Source of the DNA: Geodermatophilus telluris
Lineage (GTDB): Bacteria; Actinomycetota; Actinomycetes; Mycobacteriales; Geodermatophilaceae
Direction: 5' to 3'
Assembly: GCF_900102745.1 (NCBI RefSeq)
Contig: NZ_FMZF01000001.1
Location: forward strand, 620,001-684,000
Length of the DNA stretch: 64,000 bases
The notes below the pieces were generated by a model that ran no database searches, was not told the DNA's origin, and was given only the letters and a program-made list of their open reading frames with translations. The translations under genes and the position numbers were made by a program. This document shows positions 1-7,945 of this stretch, in pieces. Position 1 is the first letter of the stretch. The number at the start of each line of letters is the position of its first letter.

Positions 1-44
1 CTGGTCAGCAGGAACCCGCTGGGCAGCTTCTCCTCGAGACCCAT
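1..44 (-). CDS. nuoB: NADH-quinone oxidoreductase subunit B, N-terminal fragment
   Basis: Only the first 14 codons are inside the window. They read MGLEEKLPSGFLLT, the usual N-terminus of the actinobacterial NuoB subunit, which carries the terminal N2 iron-sulfur cluster of complex I. The ATG at 44-42 is preceded by a GGGAGCT ribosome site. It follows nuoA on the same strand after about 40 bases, so it is the second gene of the nuo operon, which continues off the left edge. The cluster-binding cysteines cannot be seen. Confidence 0.8.
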   Translation of the reverse strand, partial: MGLEEKLPSGFLLT

Positions 45-86
45 CTCAGCTCCCTGCCGTCGGGGTCGTCGTTGGTGTCACGGTCG

Positions 87-449
87 TCAGTCCCACTCGA
101 GCCCGCCGCGGCGCCACACGTAGGCGTAGGCGAGGAACACCGTCGCGATGAACACGACCATCTCGACCAGGCCGAACACGCCCAGCGCGTCGTTGGCGAC
201 GGCCCACGGGTAGAGGAAGACGATCTCGATGTCGAAGACGATGAAGAGCATCGCCGTCAGGTAGTACTTCACCGGGAACCGGCCGCCCTGCAGCGGCTGG
301 TCGACCGGCTCGATGCCGCACTCGTAGGCCTCGAGCTTGGCCCGGTTGTAGCGGCGCGGGCCGACGAACGGCGCGACCGTCACGGAGAACAGCGCGAAGG
401 CCGCGGCCAGCGCGAACAGGCCCACGATGGGCACGTAGGTCGAGAGCAC
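87..449 (-). CDS. nuoA: NADH-quinone oxidoreductase subunit A
   Basis: Small membrane subunit of proton-pumping complex I, which oxidises NADH and reduces menaquinone. The protein has three hydrophobic segments and the conserved loop with YECGIEP and the KYYLTAMLFIVFDIE stretch typical of NuoA. I chose the GTG at 449-447 because it gives VLSTYVPIV and has a strong AGGGGGGAG ribosome site 5-6 bases upstream; an upstream in-frame start at 479 has no such site and would run towards the promoter. First gene of the nuo operon. A perfect Rex operator lies at 489-506 just upstream, so transcription should rise when NADH is high. Identity is certain; the start is well supported. Confidence 0.95.
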   Translation of the reverse strand: MLSTYVPIVGLFALAAAFALFSVTVAPFVGPRRYNRAKLEAYECGIEPVDQPLQGGRFPVKYYLTAMLFIVFDIEIVFLYPWAVANDALGVFGLVEMVVFIATVFLAYAYVWRRGGLEWD

Positions 450-488
450 CGGCTCCCCCCTTCGACGATCCAGGACCACGGGCGGCGC

Positions 489-525
489 TTGTGAAGAAAT
501 TCACAAACCGTCGGGGACGAGCCTA
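489..525 (-). promoter_or_regulatory. Rex operator and nuo promoter
   Basis: The sequence TTGTGAAGAAATTCACAA at 489-506 is an exact match to the 18-bp ROP consensus (TTGTGAA, four bases, TTCACAA) known for the redox sensor Rex in Streptomyces. On the minus strand a TAGGCT -10 element lies at 525-520, which puts the start of transcription near 513, so bound Rex would sit over the start site and block the nuo operon when NAD+ is high. The rex gene itself is in this window at 25.7-26.4 kb. The operator is seen directly; the regulation is inferred from the known family. Confidence 0.9.
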
Positions 526-613
526 TGCCTCCCTCCGGAGGATGAGAAGCACGGGGGGTGAGTGAGTTCACATCTGCGCGTCACGGTCTGGTCACGCTCC
601 GGCCGGAGCGGGC

Positions 614-1888
614 TCAGACCGACGGCGTCAGGCGGGTGAGGACGGCGACGAGGCGGTCGAAGCGGTCGCCGTCGCGGCCGTCGGAGAGGTTGCCCATCAG
701 CCGCAGCGCGGCGGCCACCATCCCCGGTCGCTTGAGCCCGTGGGCGGTGGCGAACCGGACCAGCCCCGGCCGGTCGAGCAGCGCGAGGAACGCCGTCCCG
801 AGGCGGTGGTGGCGGCCGTACTCCTCGCGCAGCCGCTGCGGGTAGCGGCGCAGCACCGCCTCCCGCGCGGGGCCCTCCGGCGCGGCCAGCGCCGCGGCCG
901 CGGTCTCCCCCGCCATCCGGCCGGTCTCCAGCGCGTAGCTGATGCCCTCGCCGTTGAACGGGTTGACCACCCCGGCGGTGTCGCCGGCCAGCAGCAGGCC
1001 GCGGGTGTAGGCCGGGCCGCGGTTGAGAGCCATCGGCAGCCCGGCGCCGCGCAGGGGGGTGACCGCGTGCTCCTCGCCGAGCTGCCACTCCGGCGGGAGG
1101 CTGGCCAGCCACCGCCGCAGCACGGTGCGCGGGTCGGCGTCCCCGCCGCGCCGCGTGTCGAGGAGCCCGAAGCCGACGTTGGCGGTGCCGTCGCCCATGC
1201 CGAACGACCACCCGTAGCCGGGCATCGCGTCCGCGGTGGGCCCCTCGGCGGAGAGGTCGAAGGAGATGTCGAGCCAGGGGTCCTCGCCGCGCGGCGTCTC
1301 GACGTAGCGGCGGACGGCGACGCCGAGCGGGCGGTCCTCGCGGCGGGTGAGCCCGATGGCCTTGGCCAGCCGGCCCGACAGGCCCTCGGCGGAGACCACC
1401 AGCGGGGCGCGCCAGGTGACCGGCTCCTTGCCCGGCCCGGCCTGCGCGTGCACGCCGGCGACCCGGCCGGCGTCGTCGAGCAGCGGCCCGGTGACGGTGA
1501 CCTCCTGCTCGAGCCGGGCACCGGCGGCGACGGCGTGCTCGGCCAGGAGCGGGTCGAGGTCGCGGCGGGCGCGGATGAGCCCGTAGGAGGGCCAGGAGTC
1601 CAGCGTGGGCCAGTCGACCTCGACCACCTGGCCACCGCCGAAGACCCGCAGGCCCCGGTGCCGCACCCAGCCGGCGGCCGGGGAGACGTCGACGCCCATC
1701 TCGTCGAGGGCCCGCACCGCCCGGGGCGTCAGGCCGTCGCCGCAGACCTTCTCGCGGGGGAAGCGCGCCTTCTCCAGCACCACGGCGTCGAGGCCGGCGG
1801 TCGCCAGTGCCCAGGCGGCGGCCGAGCCCGCCGGTCCGGCCCCGACCACCACGACGTCGGCGCTGCCCCCGGCGGTCGGATCGGTCAC
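614..1888 (-). CDS. menJ: Geranylgeranyl reductase family FAD oxidoreductase (menaquinone reductase, MenJ-like)
   Basis: A 424-residue flavoprotein. The dinucleotide-binding GAGPAG motif is at residues 16-21, followed by the family motif KVCGDGLTPRA and a second FAD motif LLAGDTAG near residue 300. Members saturate polyprenyl chains; the actinobacterial MenJ type hydrogenates one isoprene unit of menaquinone-9. The genes for menaquinone synthesis lie on both sides in this window, and nuoA follows immediately, as in Streptomyces, which favours the quinone role over lipid or carotenoid reduction. Start: GTG at 1888-1886 with a GAGGGGG ribosome site 8 bases upstream; the reading frame stays open much further upstream but that part is a shadow of the phosphoribosyltransferase. 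Confidence 0.85.
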   Translation of the reverse strand: MTDPTAGGSADVVVVGAGPAGSAAAWALATAGLDAVVLEKARFPREKVCGDGLTPRAVRALDEMGVDVSPAAGWVRHRGLRVFGGGQVVEVDWPTLDSWPSYGLIRARRDLDPLLAEHAVAAGARLEQEVTVTGPLLDDAGRVAGVHAQAGPGKEPVTWRAPLVVSAEGLSGRLAKAIGLTRREDRPLGVAVRRYVETPRGEDPWLDISFDLSAEGPTADAMPGYGWSFGMGDGTANVGFGLLDTRRGGDADPRTVLRRWLASLPPEWQLGEEHAVTPLRGAGLPMALNRGPAYTRGLLLAGDTAGVVNPFNGEGISYALETGRMAGETAAAALAAPEGPAREAVLRRYPQRLREEYGRHHRLGTAFLALLDRPGLVRFATAHGLKRPGMVAAALRLMGNLSDGRDGDRFDRLVAVLTRLTPSV

Positions 1889-1940
1889 GCGCTGGCCCCC
1901 TCGGTGCTCGGCTGCGGCCCTCCCGGACCGCCGTCCGAGC

Positions 1941-2615
1941 CTAGGCGCGGGTGCCGGCCAGGGCCGCCCGCACCTCGTCGTCGGTGGTCTGGCCGAAGTC
2001 GTCGTAGTACCGGCCGACCGCGCCGAACGGCACCGGCGTGCGCAGGCAGACCACCTCGTCGGCGTCGAGCTCGGCGCACACCTCGGGCGCCCCGACCGGG
2101 ACGGCGACGACGACGGCGGCGGGACCGGTCCCGCGCACGGCGGCCAGCGCGGCGCGCACGGTGGAGCCGGTGGCCAGCCCGTCGTCGACCAGGACGACGG
2201 TGCGCCCGGCCAGGCGCGGGGGCGGCCGGTCGCCGCGGTAGGCCTCCTGGCGGCGGCGCAGCTCGGCGAGCTCGGCCCGGCGGACCGCGGCGGCCGCCTC
2301 GTCGTCGACCGCGTGGCGGGCCAGGACCGCCTCGCTGCGGACGGTCTCCACGGTGTCCCCGACGGCGGCGAGCGCCCCCATCGCCAGCTCCGGGTGGCCG
2401 GGCAGGCCGAGCTTGCGGACGGCGACGACGTCGAGCTCGGCCCCCAGCGCGGCGGCCACCTCGGCGGCGACCAGGACCCCACCGCGGGGCAGGCCGAGGA
2501 CCAGCGTCCCGGGCCCGAGCGGGACGGTGGCCGCGCGGTCGGGGTCGGTCAGCAGCGCGGCGAGCTCCCGGCCGGCCTCACGCCGGTCGGCGAAGGGACG
2601 GCGGCCGTCGTCCAC
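1941..2615 (-). CDS. Phosphoribosyltransferase family protein
   Basis: A 224-residue protein of the type I phosphoribosyltransferase fold. The PRPP-binding signature VVLVDDGLATGST lies near residues 140-152, and the N-terminal half carries the LGLPRGGVLVAAEVA segment seen in stand-alone actinobacterial members. Such proteins bind phosphoribosyl pyrophosphate; the base accepted here cannot be told from sequence, and the family also includes proteins of unknown substrate fused to hydrolases. It sits between menJ and menG on the same strand, with 50 bases to menJ. There is no evidence that it belongs to the quinone pathway. Start is the ATG-equivalent codon giving MDDGRRPFADR, the first possible in this frame after the preceding small frame. 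Confidence 0.8.
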   Translation of the reverse strand: MDDGRRPFADRREAGRELAALLTDPDRAATVPLGPGTLVLGLPRGGVLVAAEVAAALGAELDVVAVRKLGLPGHPELAMGALAAVGDTVETVRSEAVLARHAVDDEAAAAVRRAELAELRRRQEAYRGDRPPPRLAGRTVVLVDDGLATGSTVRAALAAVRGTGPAAVVVAVPVGAPEVCAELDADEVVCLRTPVPFGAVGRYYDDFGQTTDDEVRAALAGTRA

Positions 2616-2627
2616 CGCGCGGACGGG

Positions 2628-2768
2628 TCAGACCGGCTGTGGCCCCGAGGGCGGCGGCGCGGTCGGGTCCGTGGGGCTGGGCTGCGGGAGCGGGGCCGGT
2701 GAGGGCGGCGAGATCGGGTCGACCGGCGACGGCGACGGGCCGGGCGGCTCGGGCAGCGGTGTCGTCAT
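2628..2768 (-). CDS. Proline-rich 46-residue hypothetical peptide
   Basis: A short ATG-started frame just upstream of the phosphoribosyltransferase, ending 12 bases before that gene starts. The product is almost half proline, with repeated SP and PP pairs and no hydrophobic segment. No clear ribosome site is visible before the ATG. Proline runs arise easily in GC-rich shadow frames, so this may be leader sequence rather than a gene. It is listed because it fills the gap exactly and is in the operon direction. Confidence 0.25.
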   Translation of the reverse strand: MTTPLPEPPGPSPSPVDPISPPSPAPLPQPSPTDPTAPPPSGPQPV

Positions 2769-2855
2769 GGAGCGACGCTACAAGGACCACGTCGCCCCCC
2801 ACACCACGCTGCGCACGGTGCGGGTCCCCGCGACGCGGCCGTTCCGGCAGGTCAC

Positions 2856-3572
2856 CTACGGGCGGACGGCGCGGTGCAGGGCGACGATGCCGCCGGTGAG
2901 GTCGCGCCACTCGACGTCGGCCCACCCGGCGGCCTGGATGCGCGCGGCCAGCGCCGGCTGGTCGGGCCAGGCGCGGATCGACTCGGCCAGGTAGACGTAG
3001 GCGTCGGGGTTGCTGCTCACCGCGCGGGCGATCCGTGGCAGCGCCCGCATCAGGTACTCGGTGTAGACGGTGCGGAACGGCGCCCACGTCGGGCTGGAGA
3101 ACTCGCAGACCACCAGCGTCCCGCCCGGCCGCACCACGCGGGCGAACTCGCGCAGGGCCACGTCGGGGTCGGCCACGTTGCGCAGCCCGAAGGAGATCAC
3201 CAGCCCGTCGGCGCTGGCGTCGGCCAGCGGCAGCGCCATCGCGTCGCCGGCCACCTTGGGCACCGGGCGCGCGGCCCCGGCGCGCAGCATCCCCTGGGAG
3301 AAGTCGCAGGCGATGGCGTGCACGCCCGCGGCGGCGAGCTCGACGGTGGACACCGCGGTGCCGGCCGCGACGTCGAGGACGACCTCGCCCGGCCGGGCGC
3401 CCAGCGCCTCGCGGGTGGCCCGCCGCCAGCCGGCGTCCAGCCCGCCGGAGAGCACGGTGTTGGTGACGTCGTAGCGGCGCGCGACCCGGTCGAACATGGC
3501 CGCGACGTCGCGGGGCTGCTTGTCCAGCCCGGCCCGCAGCCCGGTGTGTGCGCTGTCTCGCCGGGAACCCAC
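2856..3572 (-). CDS. menG: Demethylmenaquinone methyltransferase
   Basis: A 238-residue class I SAM-dependent methyltransferase of the UbiE/MenG family, which adds the last methyl group to demethylmenaquinone. The SAM-binding motif VLDVAAGTA is near residues 65-73, and the family signatures [18 protein letters not shown] and LVVCEFSSP follow. The start is the GTG at 3572-3570: a TAGCGT -10 element lies at 3586-3581, only 8 bases upstream, so the message is probably leaderless. The gene is divergent from menF, and the two -10 elements are about ten bases apart, which would tie expression of the two pathway genes together. Confidence 0.93.
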   Translation of the reverse strand: MGSRRDSAHTGLRAGLDKQPRDVAAMFDRVARRYDVTNTVLSGGLDAGWRRATREALGARPGEVVLDVAAGTAVSTVELAAAGVHAIACDFSQGMLRAGAARPVPKVAGDAMALPLADASADGLVISFGLRNVADPDVALREFARVVRPGGTLVVCEFSSPTWAPFRTVYTEYLMRALPRIARAVSSNPDAYVYLAESIRAWPDQPALAARIQAAGWADVEWRDLTGGIVALHRAVRP

Positions 3573-3607
3573 GGCGGCCGACGCTACCGGGCTCCTACCC
3601 TGGTGCC
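3573..3607. promoter_or_regulatory. Overlapping divergent leaderless promoters, menG and menF
   Basis: Two -10 hexamers face outward in 35 bases. TAGCGT on the minus strand (3586-3581) ends 8 bases before the menG GTG, and TACCCT on the plus strand (3596-3601) ends 6 bases before the menF GTG. Neither gene has a ribosome site. The hexamers are close enough that two polymerases could not easily sit on both at once. Seen in the sequence; the competition is inference. Confidence 0.75.
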
Positions 3608-4879
3608 GTGACCGCGGCTGCGCTGACCTCGCCGGACGCCGCCGCGCCCGCCGTCACCACGGTCCGGCTCGCCGACTCCCCCGACCTGCTGCGCCTGCTG
3701 CCCCGCGACGGTGCGCTGTCCTGGGTACGCCGCGGCGAGGGCCTCGTCGGCTGGGGCCAGGCCGACCGGCTGGAGGTCTCCGGGCCCGGCGCGCTCGCCG
3801 AGGCCGCGGCCTGGTGGGCCGAGCGCAGCGCCGGCCTGGTGGTCGACGACGGCGTCGGCGTCCCCGGCTCGGGCCCGGTCGTGTTCGCCAGCATCGCCTT
3901 CGACCCGGTCGCGGGGACGTCGGTCTTCGTCGTCCCGGAGGTCGTCGTCGGCCGCCGCGGGAGCGTGGCCTGGCTGACCACCACCGGTGACGCCGACCCG
4001 CGCGAGGTGCTGGCGTCCGCGGGGTCGCTGCCGCCGGCGCCGTCCCGGCTGCGCTACGCCGACGGCGTGCTCGACCCCGCCTCCTGGTGCTCGGCCGTGG
4101 CCGCGGCGGTGGCGCGCATCGACGACGGCGACCTGGCCAAGGTGGTGCTCGCCCGTGACCTGCTGGTCACCGCCGACGCCCCCCTCGACCCGCGCCGGCT
4201 GCTCGACCGGCTCGCCGCCCGCTTCCCGGACTGCTGGACGTTCGCCGTCGAGGGGCTGCTCGGCGCCACCCCGGAGCTGCTGCTGCGGCGCACCGGCCGC
4301 CGGCTGTCCGCGCGCGTGCTGGCCGGCACCGCCCCGCGCGGCGCGGGCGCCGAGGACGAGCGGCTGGCCGCGGGGCTGCTCGACAGCGCCAAGGACCGCG
4401 CCGAGCACGCCCTCGCCGTCGACTCGCTGGTGCGCGCGCTGGACCCCTACTGCACCGCGCTGTCGGTGCCCGAGGGCCCCTCGCTGCTCACGCTGGCCAA
4501 CGTGCGCCACCTCGCCACCGACGTCACCGGCACCCAGCGCCGGACGGGCCGCCGCGGCTCGGCGGGCCTGCTGGAGCTGGTCGACGCGGTGCACCCGACG
4601 GCGGCCGTCTGCGGCACCCCGCCGGACCGGGCCGCCGCGCTCATCGCCGAGCTCGAGGGGCTCGAGCGCGGCCGCTACGCGGGCCCGGTCGGCTGGCTCG
4701 ACGCCCGCGGCGACGGCGAGTTCGGCCTGGCGCTGCGGTGCGCCCAGCTGTCCGACGACGACCCGTGCTCGGCACGGCTGTTCGCCGGCTGCGGCATCGT
4801 CGCCGGTTCCGACCCGGCCGCCGAGCTGGCCGAGACCCAGTCGAAGTTCGCCGCCGTCCAGGCCGCGCTGGAGGGCTGA
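3608..4879 (+). CDS. menF: Isochorismate synthase
   Basis: A 423-residue chorismate-binding enzyme that converts chorismate to isochorismate, the first committed step of the classical menaquinone pathway. The C-terminal catalytic domain shows [12 protein letters not shown], the [13 protein letters not shown] segment and the [13 protein letters not shown] motif of MenF/EntC/DhbC enzymes, ending with the conserved [10 protein letters not shown]. No N-terminal extension is present. The GTG at 3608 was chosen because it follows a TACCCT -10 element by 6 bases; the frame is open to 3548 but that would cross the promoter. An isochorismate synthase for a siderophore is possible in principle, but the surrounding men genes make the quinone role most likely. 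Confidence 0.93.
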   Translation: MTAAALTSPDAAAPAVTTVRLADSPDLLRLLPRDGALSWVRRGEGLVGWGQADRLEVSGPGALAEAAAWWAERSAGLVVDDGVGVPGSGPVVFASIAFDPVAGTSVFVVPEVVVGRRGSVAWLTTTGDADPREVLASAGSLPPAPSRLRYADGVLDPASWCSAVAAAVARIDDGDLAKVVLARDLLVTADAPLDPRRLLDRLAARFPDCWTFAVEGLLGATPELLLRRTGRRLSARVLAGTAPRGAGAEDERLAAGLLDSAKDRAEHALAVDSLVRALDPYCTALSVPEGPSLLTLANVRHLATDVTGTQRRTGRRGSAGLLELVDAVHPTAAVCGTPPDRAAALIAELEGLERGRYAGPVGWLDARGDGEFGLALRCAQLSDDDPCSARLFAGCGIVAGSDPAAELAETQSKFAAVQAALEG

Positions 4880-4880
4880 C

Positions 4881-4915
4881 CGCCGTGGTCCCGGACCTGT
4901 CCTGGGACCACGGCG
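4881..4915 (+). terminator. Hairpin terminator after menF
   Basis: A perfect 12-bp inverted repeat (arms 4881-4892 and 4904-4915, loop of 11 bases) starts two bases after the menF stop. No T-tract follows, which is common for GC-rich actinobacterial terminators. It also lies beyond the end of the converging membrane-protein gene. Confidence 0.75.
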
Positions 4916-4991
4916 CGCACTACCGGCCGCTGTTGCGCCCACTGGCGCATCACTGCGACTAAAGCCCGAAAAGCGCATCGCAACTCGAGCG

Positions 4992-6143
4992 TTAGGGTTG
5001 CCGCTCAAGTCGGCGCTTGAGATCTGCTCGTCGCACCTGCGCCCACACACCGTGTGCGCGGACGGCGAATCGAGCTGGACCCCGTCCGAGCCTCCTGGCA
5101 ACCGTCAACGCCAGCGCAGGCATCCCCAAACCGCCGATCCAAATGCTACCTACGACAAGCCAACGAATCTCCGTAGTCGACTGGTATGCCATAACGAACA
5201 AAGCGGATGTCATCGACAGCCAGAAGAAGCCGCGGAAGAATGACATGATCAGCCGGTCAGTGACCGAAGTTCCCAACTGAGCTTGCCACAGACTCTTGGT
5301 CAGACCCACCATAACTGCAGCAAGTCCCGCCACGAAGGCGGTCAATCCCAGAAAGCGCCACGGCCACGGCCACGCCGTTTCTGGGGCACCCCAAATCCAT
5401 TGAGCCACCACTACGAGGACAGCCACGGTCACACCCGATGAAGCAGAGAAACGCAGGAGCCCGCCTCTCACCTTAACCGCTGGCATCGAGTGCAGCACTT
5501 GAAACCTTCTCCGCAATCCTCGATCAAGAGCCTCAATGGACCGACGGTAGTAGATGTTGTCCGCCGTCTCTTGACCCGTGTACGACGTTACCGCTAGTGA
5601 GAGCACCACAGCAAGCAGGCCGAGGCACGTCAGGATCGCGGCCATGACCGGTCGGCTATTTGAATCCTCCGCAAACCACTGCGTCAAGGCGATGGCTAGG
5701 GCGAGCGCAGAAGTCAATAGAGCTGAGAATGCGGCGACCTGAGCCCACGCGTAGGCGTTAACATAGGCTTTGACCTCGTTCGACTCCTTGACCTCAGACG
5801 GCCGCGGCGTCACAAGAGCGAGTGCAATGCTGAGCGTGGCCTCCAAGGCCAAGAGCCCAAGTACTACATCCGTGGCCTTGTCCAGCGACAGTTCAGCGTC
5901 CCCCAACAATTCACGCCAGCGCAGATTGGACCCATCGTGGGGGAACGCCTGGAGATTACCGAGGGCCTGCAACATCAGGAGGACAACTAGTGCCACTAGC
6001 GCTACCCCCAGCAACCTAACCGGCCAAGCTCGGCGCACTGCACGGGCATGCACCTCAAAGATGCGCTCAAAGTCTGGCGGCGGAGGCGCAGAGTTGCCCC
6101 CAAGTGGCGAAGTCGCCGTACTGCTTGCCATCAGGAGTGCCAC
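4992..6143 (-). CDS. Unrecognised polytopic membrane protein in a lower-GC island
   Basis: A 383-residue protein I do not recognise. A soluble N-terminal part (about 40 residues) with a PPPP run is followed by about eight hydrophobic segments, near residues 43-64, 88-110, 131-155, 163-185, 236-255, 262-285, 306-325 and 330-352, with a long soluble loop at about 186-235. The C-terminus is basic. No transporter or enzyme motif is seen. The DNA is clearly less GC-rich than the rest, uses many A/T-ending codons and ends in TAA, all unlike its neighbours, so recent acquisition is likely. The GTG at 6143 opens the frame; an ATG at 6131 is equally possible, and neither has a good ribosome site. It interrupts the men region. 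Confidence 0.7.
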   Translation of the reverse strand: MALLMASSTATSPLGGNSAPPPPDFERIFEVHARAVRRAWPVRLLGVALVALVVLLMLQALGNLQAFPHDGSNLRWRELLGDAELSLDKATDVVLGLLALEATLSIALALVTPRPSEVKESNEVKAYVNAYAWAQVAAFSALLTSALALAIALTQWFAEDSNSRPVMAAILTCLGLLAVVLSLAVTSYTGQETADNIYYRRSIEALDRGLRRRFQVLHSMPAVKVRGGLLRFSASSGVTVAVLVVVAQWIWGAPETAWPWPWRFLGLTAFVAGLAAVMVGLTKSLWQAQLGTSVTDRLIMSFFRGFFWLSMTSALFVMAYQSTTEIRWLVVGSIWIGGLGMPALALTVARRLGRGPARFAVRAHGVWAQVRRADLKRRLERQP

Positions 6144-6347
6144 CGATTCATGACGCCGATCATCTCATCGACCGACTGCTTCACGTTCGTAGACGCGACC
6201 CTGCAAACCTCGTGCCACAATTTTCACACTGGCCTCGTGCGTCCGTTGTCGCTCGGCTGACTGCAGCAGCCAAACGTCGGGTTTTCGCTCAGCGGGATAT
6301 GCGTGTGCAGCTACCAACGCCGCCTCCTCGTCGACGAGGCCGACGAC
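6144..6347. other. Lower-GC intergenic stretch beside the membrane-protein gene
   Basis: About 200 bases between the start of the unknown membrane protein and the terminator of the Rpf gene. It shares the lower GC of that gene and presumably holds its promoter, but I could not pick a convincing -35/-10 pair. Short frames run through it but none looks coding. No integrase, tRNA end or direct repeat that would mark an insertion was seen. Confidence 0.4.
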
Positions 6348-6381
6348 GGGGCCACGACCGCCGGGTGGCGGTCGGGGCCCC
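6348..6381 (-). terminator. Hairpin terminator of the Rpf gene
   Basis: An 8-bp perfect stem (6355-6362 with 6367-6374, GGGT loop) is extended by six more pairs across one mismatch. It lies about 20 bases past the stop of the Rpf gene on the minus strand. No T-run. Confidence 0.7.
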
Positions 6382-6402
6382 GTGGCGTCGAGAGCGGTCG
6401 CG

Positions 6403-7533
6403 TCAGTCGACGTAGTTCACGTGCACGTGGTCCATGTGGTTGGCGGTCGCGCTGCCGCGGTCCTCCATGGCCTTCCAGGTGCCGGTCGGCGAGGTGAGGA
6501 TCCGCTGCTGCCAGATGACGTAGGAGACGCCGAGCTCCTCCCAGTGGTCGACGTGGTACTGCGCGATCGCGTCGCCGAGGGCGGCGTCGGACAGCACCAT
6601 GTAGTCCAGGGCCAGGCCGGACGGGTGGCCGTTGGGGTCGACGGCGCTGGCGCGGGTGCCGCCGAGGCTGATGTCCGCGGCACCGGGCACGTTGCTGACG
6701 ACGGCGTCCGCGGCCGCCTGCACGACGGAGTGCACCGAGCCGGCGGAGTTGGTGATCGTCGCGGTCGCGGTGGTGGCCGTGGCCGGCGCGACGGCGAGGC
6801 TGGTCTGGGCCAGCGGGGCGACGGCGGCGGCGGGCGCGGACTCGCCGGCCTGGGCCGGGGCGGCGGCCTCGGCGGTCGTCGCGGTCGCCGACCCGGCGAG
6901 CTCGAGCACCTGGCCGGGGTAGATCCGGTTCGGGTTGCCGCCGATCGTCTCGACGTTGCGCTGGTAGAGGTCGCGCCACTTCTCGCCGTGGGCGGCCGCG
7001 ATGGTCGCGATGGTGTCGCCGCGGTGGACGGCGTACTCCCCGGCGGAGGCGGCGTGCCGGCCGTAGTCGTCGGCGTCGTGCGCCTCGGCGTCGTGGTCGT
7101 GCTGCTCGGCGGCGGGCGCCTCGGCGGCCGGCTCGGCGGCGGGTACCTCGGCGGCGGCCGCGGTGCTGCCGCCGGCCAGGTACTTCCCGCAGCTCGGCCA
7201 CGCGCCGATGCCCTGGCCGGCGAGGACGCGCTCGGCGACCTGGACCTGCTGGGCGGGGGTGGCGAGGTCGGCGCGCGGCGCGAGGTCGGTGCCGCCGAAC
7301 GCGGCCCAGGTCGACTGGCTGAACTGCAGGCCGCCGTAGTAGCCGTTGCCGGTGTTGGTGCTCCAGTTGCCGCTCGACTCGCACTGGGCGACGCCGGTCC
7401 AGTCGTGACCGGCGGACGCGGAGGCGGGCGAGCTGAGGACGCCGAGCCCGACCACGGTGGCGCCGGCGGCGACAGGGGCCCGGGCGATGACCTTCTTGGT
7501 GCGGACGTAGCGGGGTGCGCGGTGCTTGGCCAT
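6403..7533 (-). CDS. Resuscitation-promoting factor-type cell-wall hydrolase with LysM domain
   Basis: A 376-residue secreted protein. Residues 1-41 are a signal peptide with a basic start and ASASA cleavage region. The Rpf transglycosylase-like domain covers about 42-115, with the catalytic glutamate at E52 in AQCESSGNW and the family motifs YYGGLQFSQSTW. A Glu/Ala/His-rich linker leads to one LysM peptidoglycan-binding domain (about 168-212), then an Ala/Thr-rich linker and a C-terminal domain of about 110 residues ending HMDHVHVNYVD, resembling a domain found at the end of several actinobacterial Rpf-like proteins. It should cut peptidoglycan glycan strands during growth or resuscitation. 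The long leader carries a c-di-AMP riboswitch. Confidence 0.92.
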   Translation of the reverse strand: MAKHRAPRYVRTKKVIARAPVAAGATVVGLGVLSSPASASAGHDWTGVAQCESSGNWSTNTGNGYYGGLQFSQSTWAAFGGTDLAPRADLATPAQQVQVAERVLAGQGIGAWPSCGKYLAGGSTAAAAEVPAAEPAAEAPAAEQHDHDAEAHDADDYGRHAASAGEYAVHRGDTIATIAAAHGEKWRDLYQRNVETIGGNPNRIYPGQVLELAGSATATTAEAAAPAQAGESAPAAAVAPLAQTSLAVAPATATTATATITNSAGSVHSVVQAAADAVVSNVPGAADISLGGTRASAVDPNGHPSGLALDYMVLSDAALGDAIAQYHVDHWEELGVSYVIWQQRILTSPTGTWKAMEDRGSATANHMDHVHVNYVD

Positions 7534-7549
7534 GGTGATGATCTCCCGA

Positions 7550-7730
7550 TCACCGCCGGCGAGGTGAGCTGTCGGGTTCGGGCGATCGGTGCCCGGCCGC
7601 GGGACGCGGCTTCACCCCGGAGGCGCGCACCGACGGGCCCCGTGGACCGTCACGCGCCGGAAGTGGTTCCCCCACCCCTGCCCTGGGACGTGGTGTCAGG
7701 CGACCGGTGGGCAGGGTTTGGCGGACCGGC
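7550..7730 (-). promoter_or_regulatory. c-di-AMP riboswitch (ydaO/yuaA type) controlling the Rpf gene
   Basis: Read on the minus strand the leader contains, in order, GCCAAACCCTGCCC, GGGGGAACCAC, GGGGTGAAGCCGC and CCCGAACCCGACAGCTC followed by ACCTCG, which are the conserved blocks of the ydaO/yuaA RNA in the right order and spacing. This class binds cyclic di-AMP and usually turns its gene off; in actinobacteria it is typically found before rpf and other wall-hydrolase genes, as here. A TAGCGT candidate -10 element at 7768-7763 lies just upstream of the aptamer. The rest of the gap to menD (about 7770-7945) shows nothing I can name. The aptamer ends only about 15 bases before the start codon, so control could be at translation initiation or by termination. 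Confidence 0.92.
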
Positions 7731-7945
7731 GCCGCGCTCTGTCTTCGCTGAGCGCAGCCAAAACGCTACGTGCGGTCATGTCGAGTGTCGCCGTGTCCTG
7801 GGTCACACCCGGGCCTCCCGCGGCGTGTCGCGACCGGCGTGGCGCCGTCCGGGCGGGGCCGTGACGGACCGTTCCCGCTGGTCAGCGCGACGCCGTCCGG
7901 CCACACCAGGATGAGTCGAAAAAGTGACGGGGAGTCCGCGGGCGC

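Noticed and set aside
740-2899. A 719-codon open frame on the plus strand
   Set aside because: It lies opposite menJ and the phosphoribosyltransferase, is rich in Arg, Gly and Pro, and shows no domain; a GC-rich antisense shadow.
5000-6350. Prophage or integrated element
   Set aside because: Only one foreign-looking gene, without integrase, attachment repeats or tRNA.
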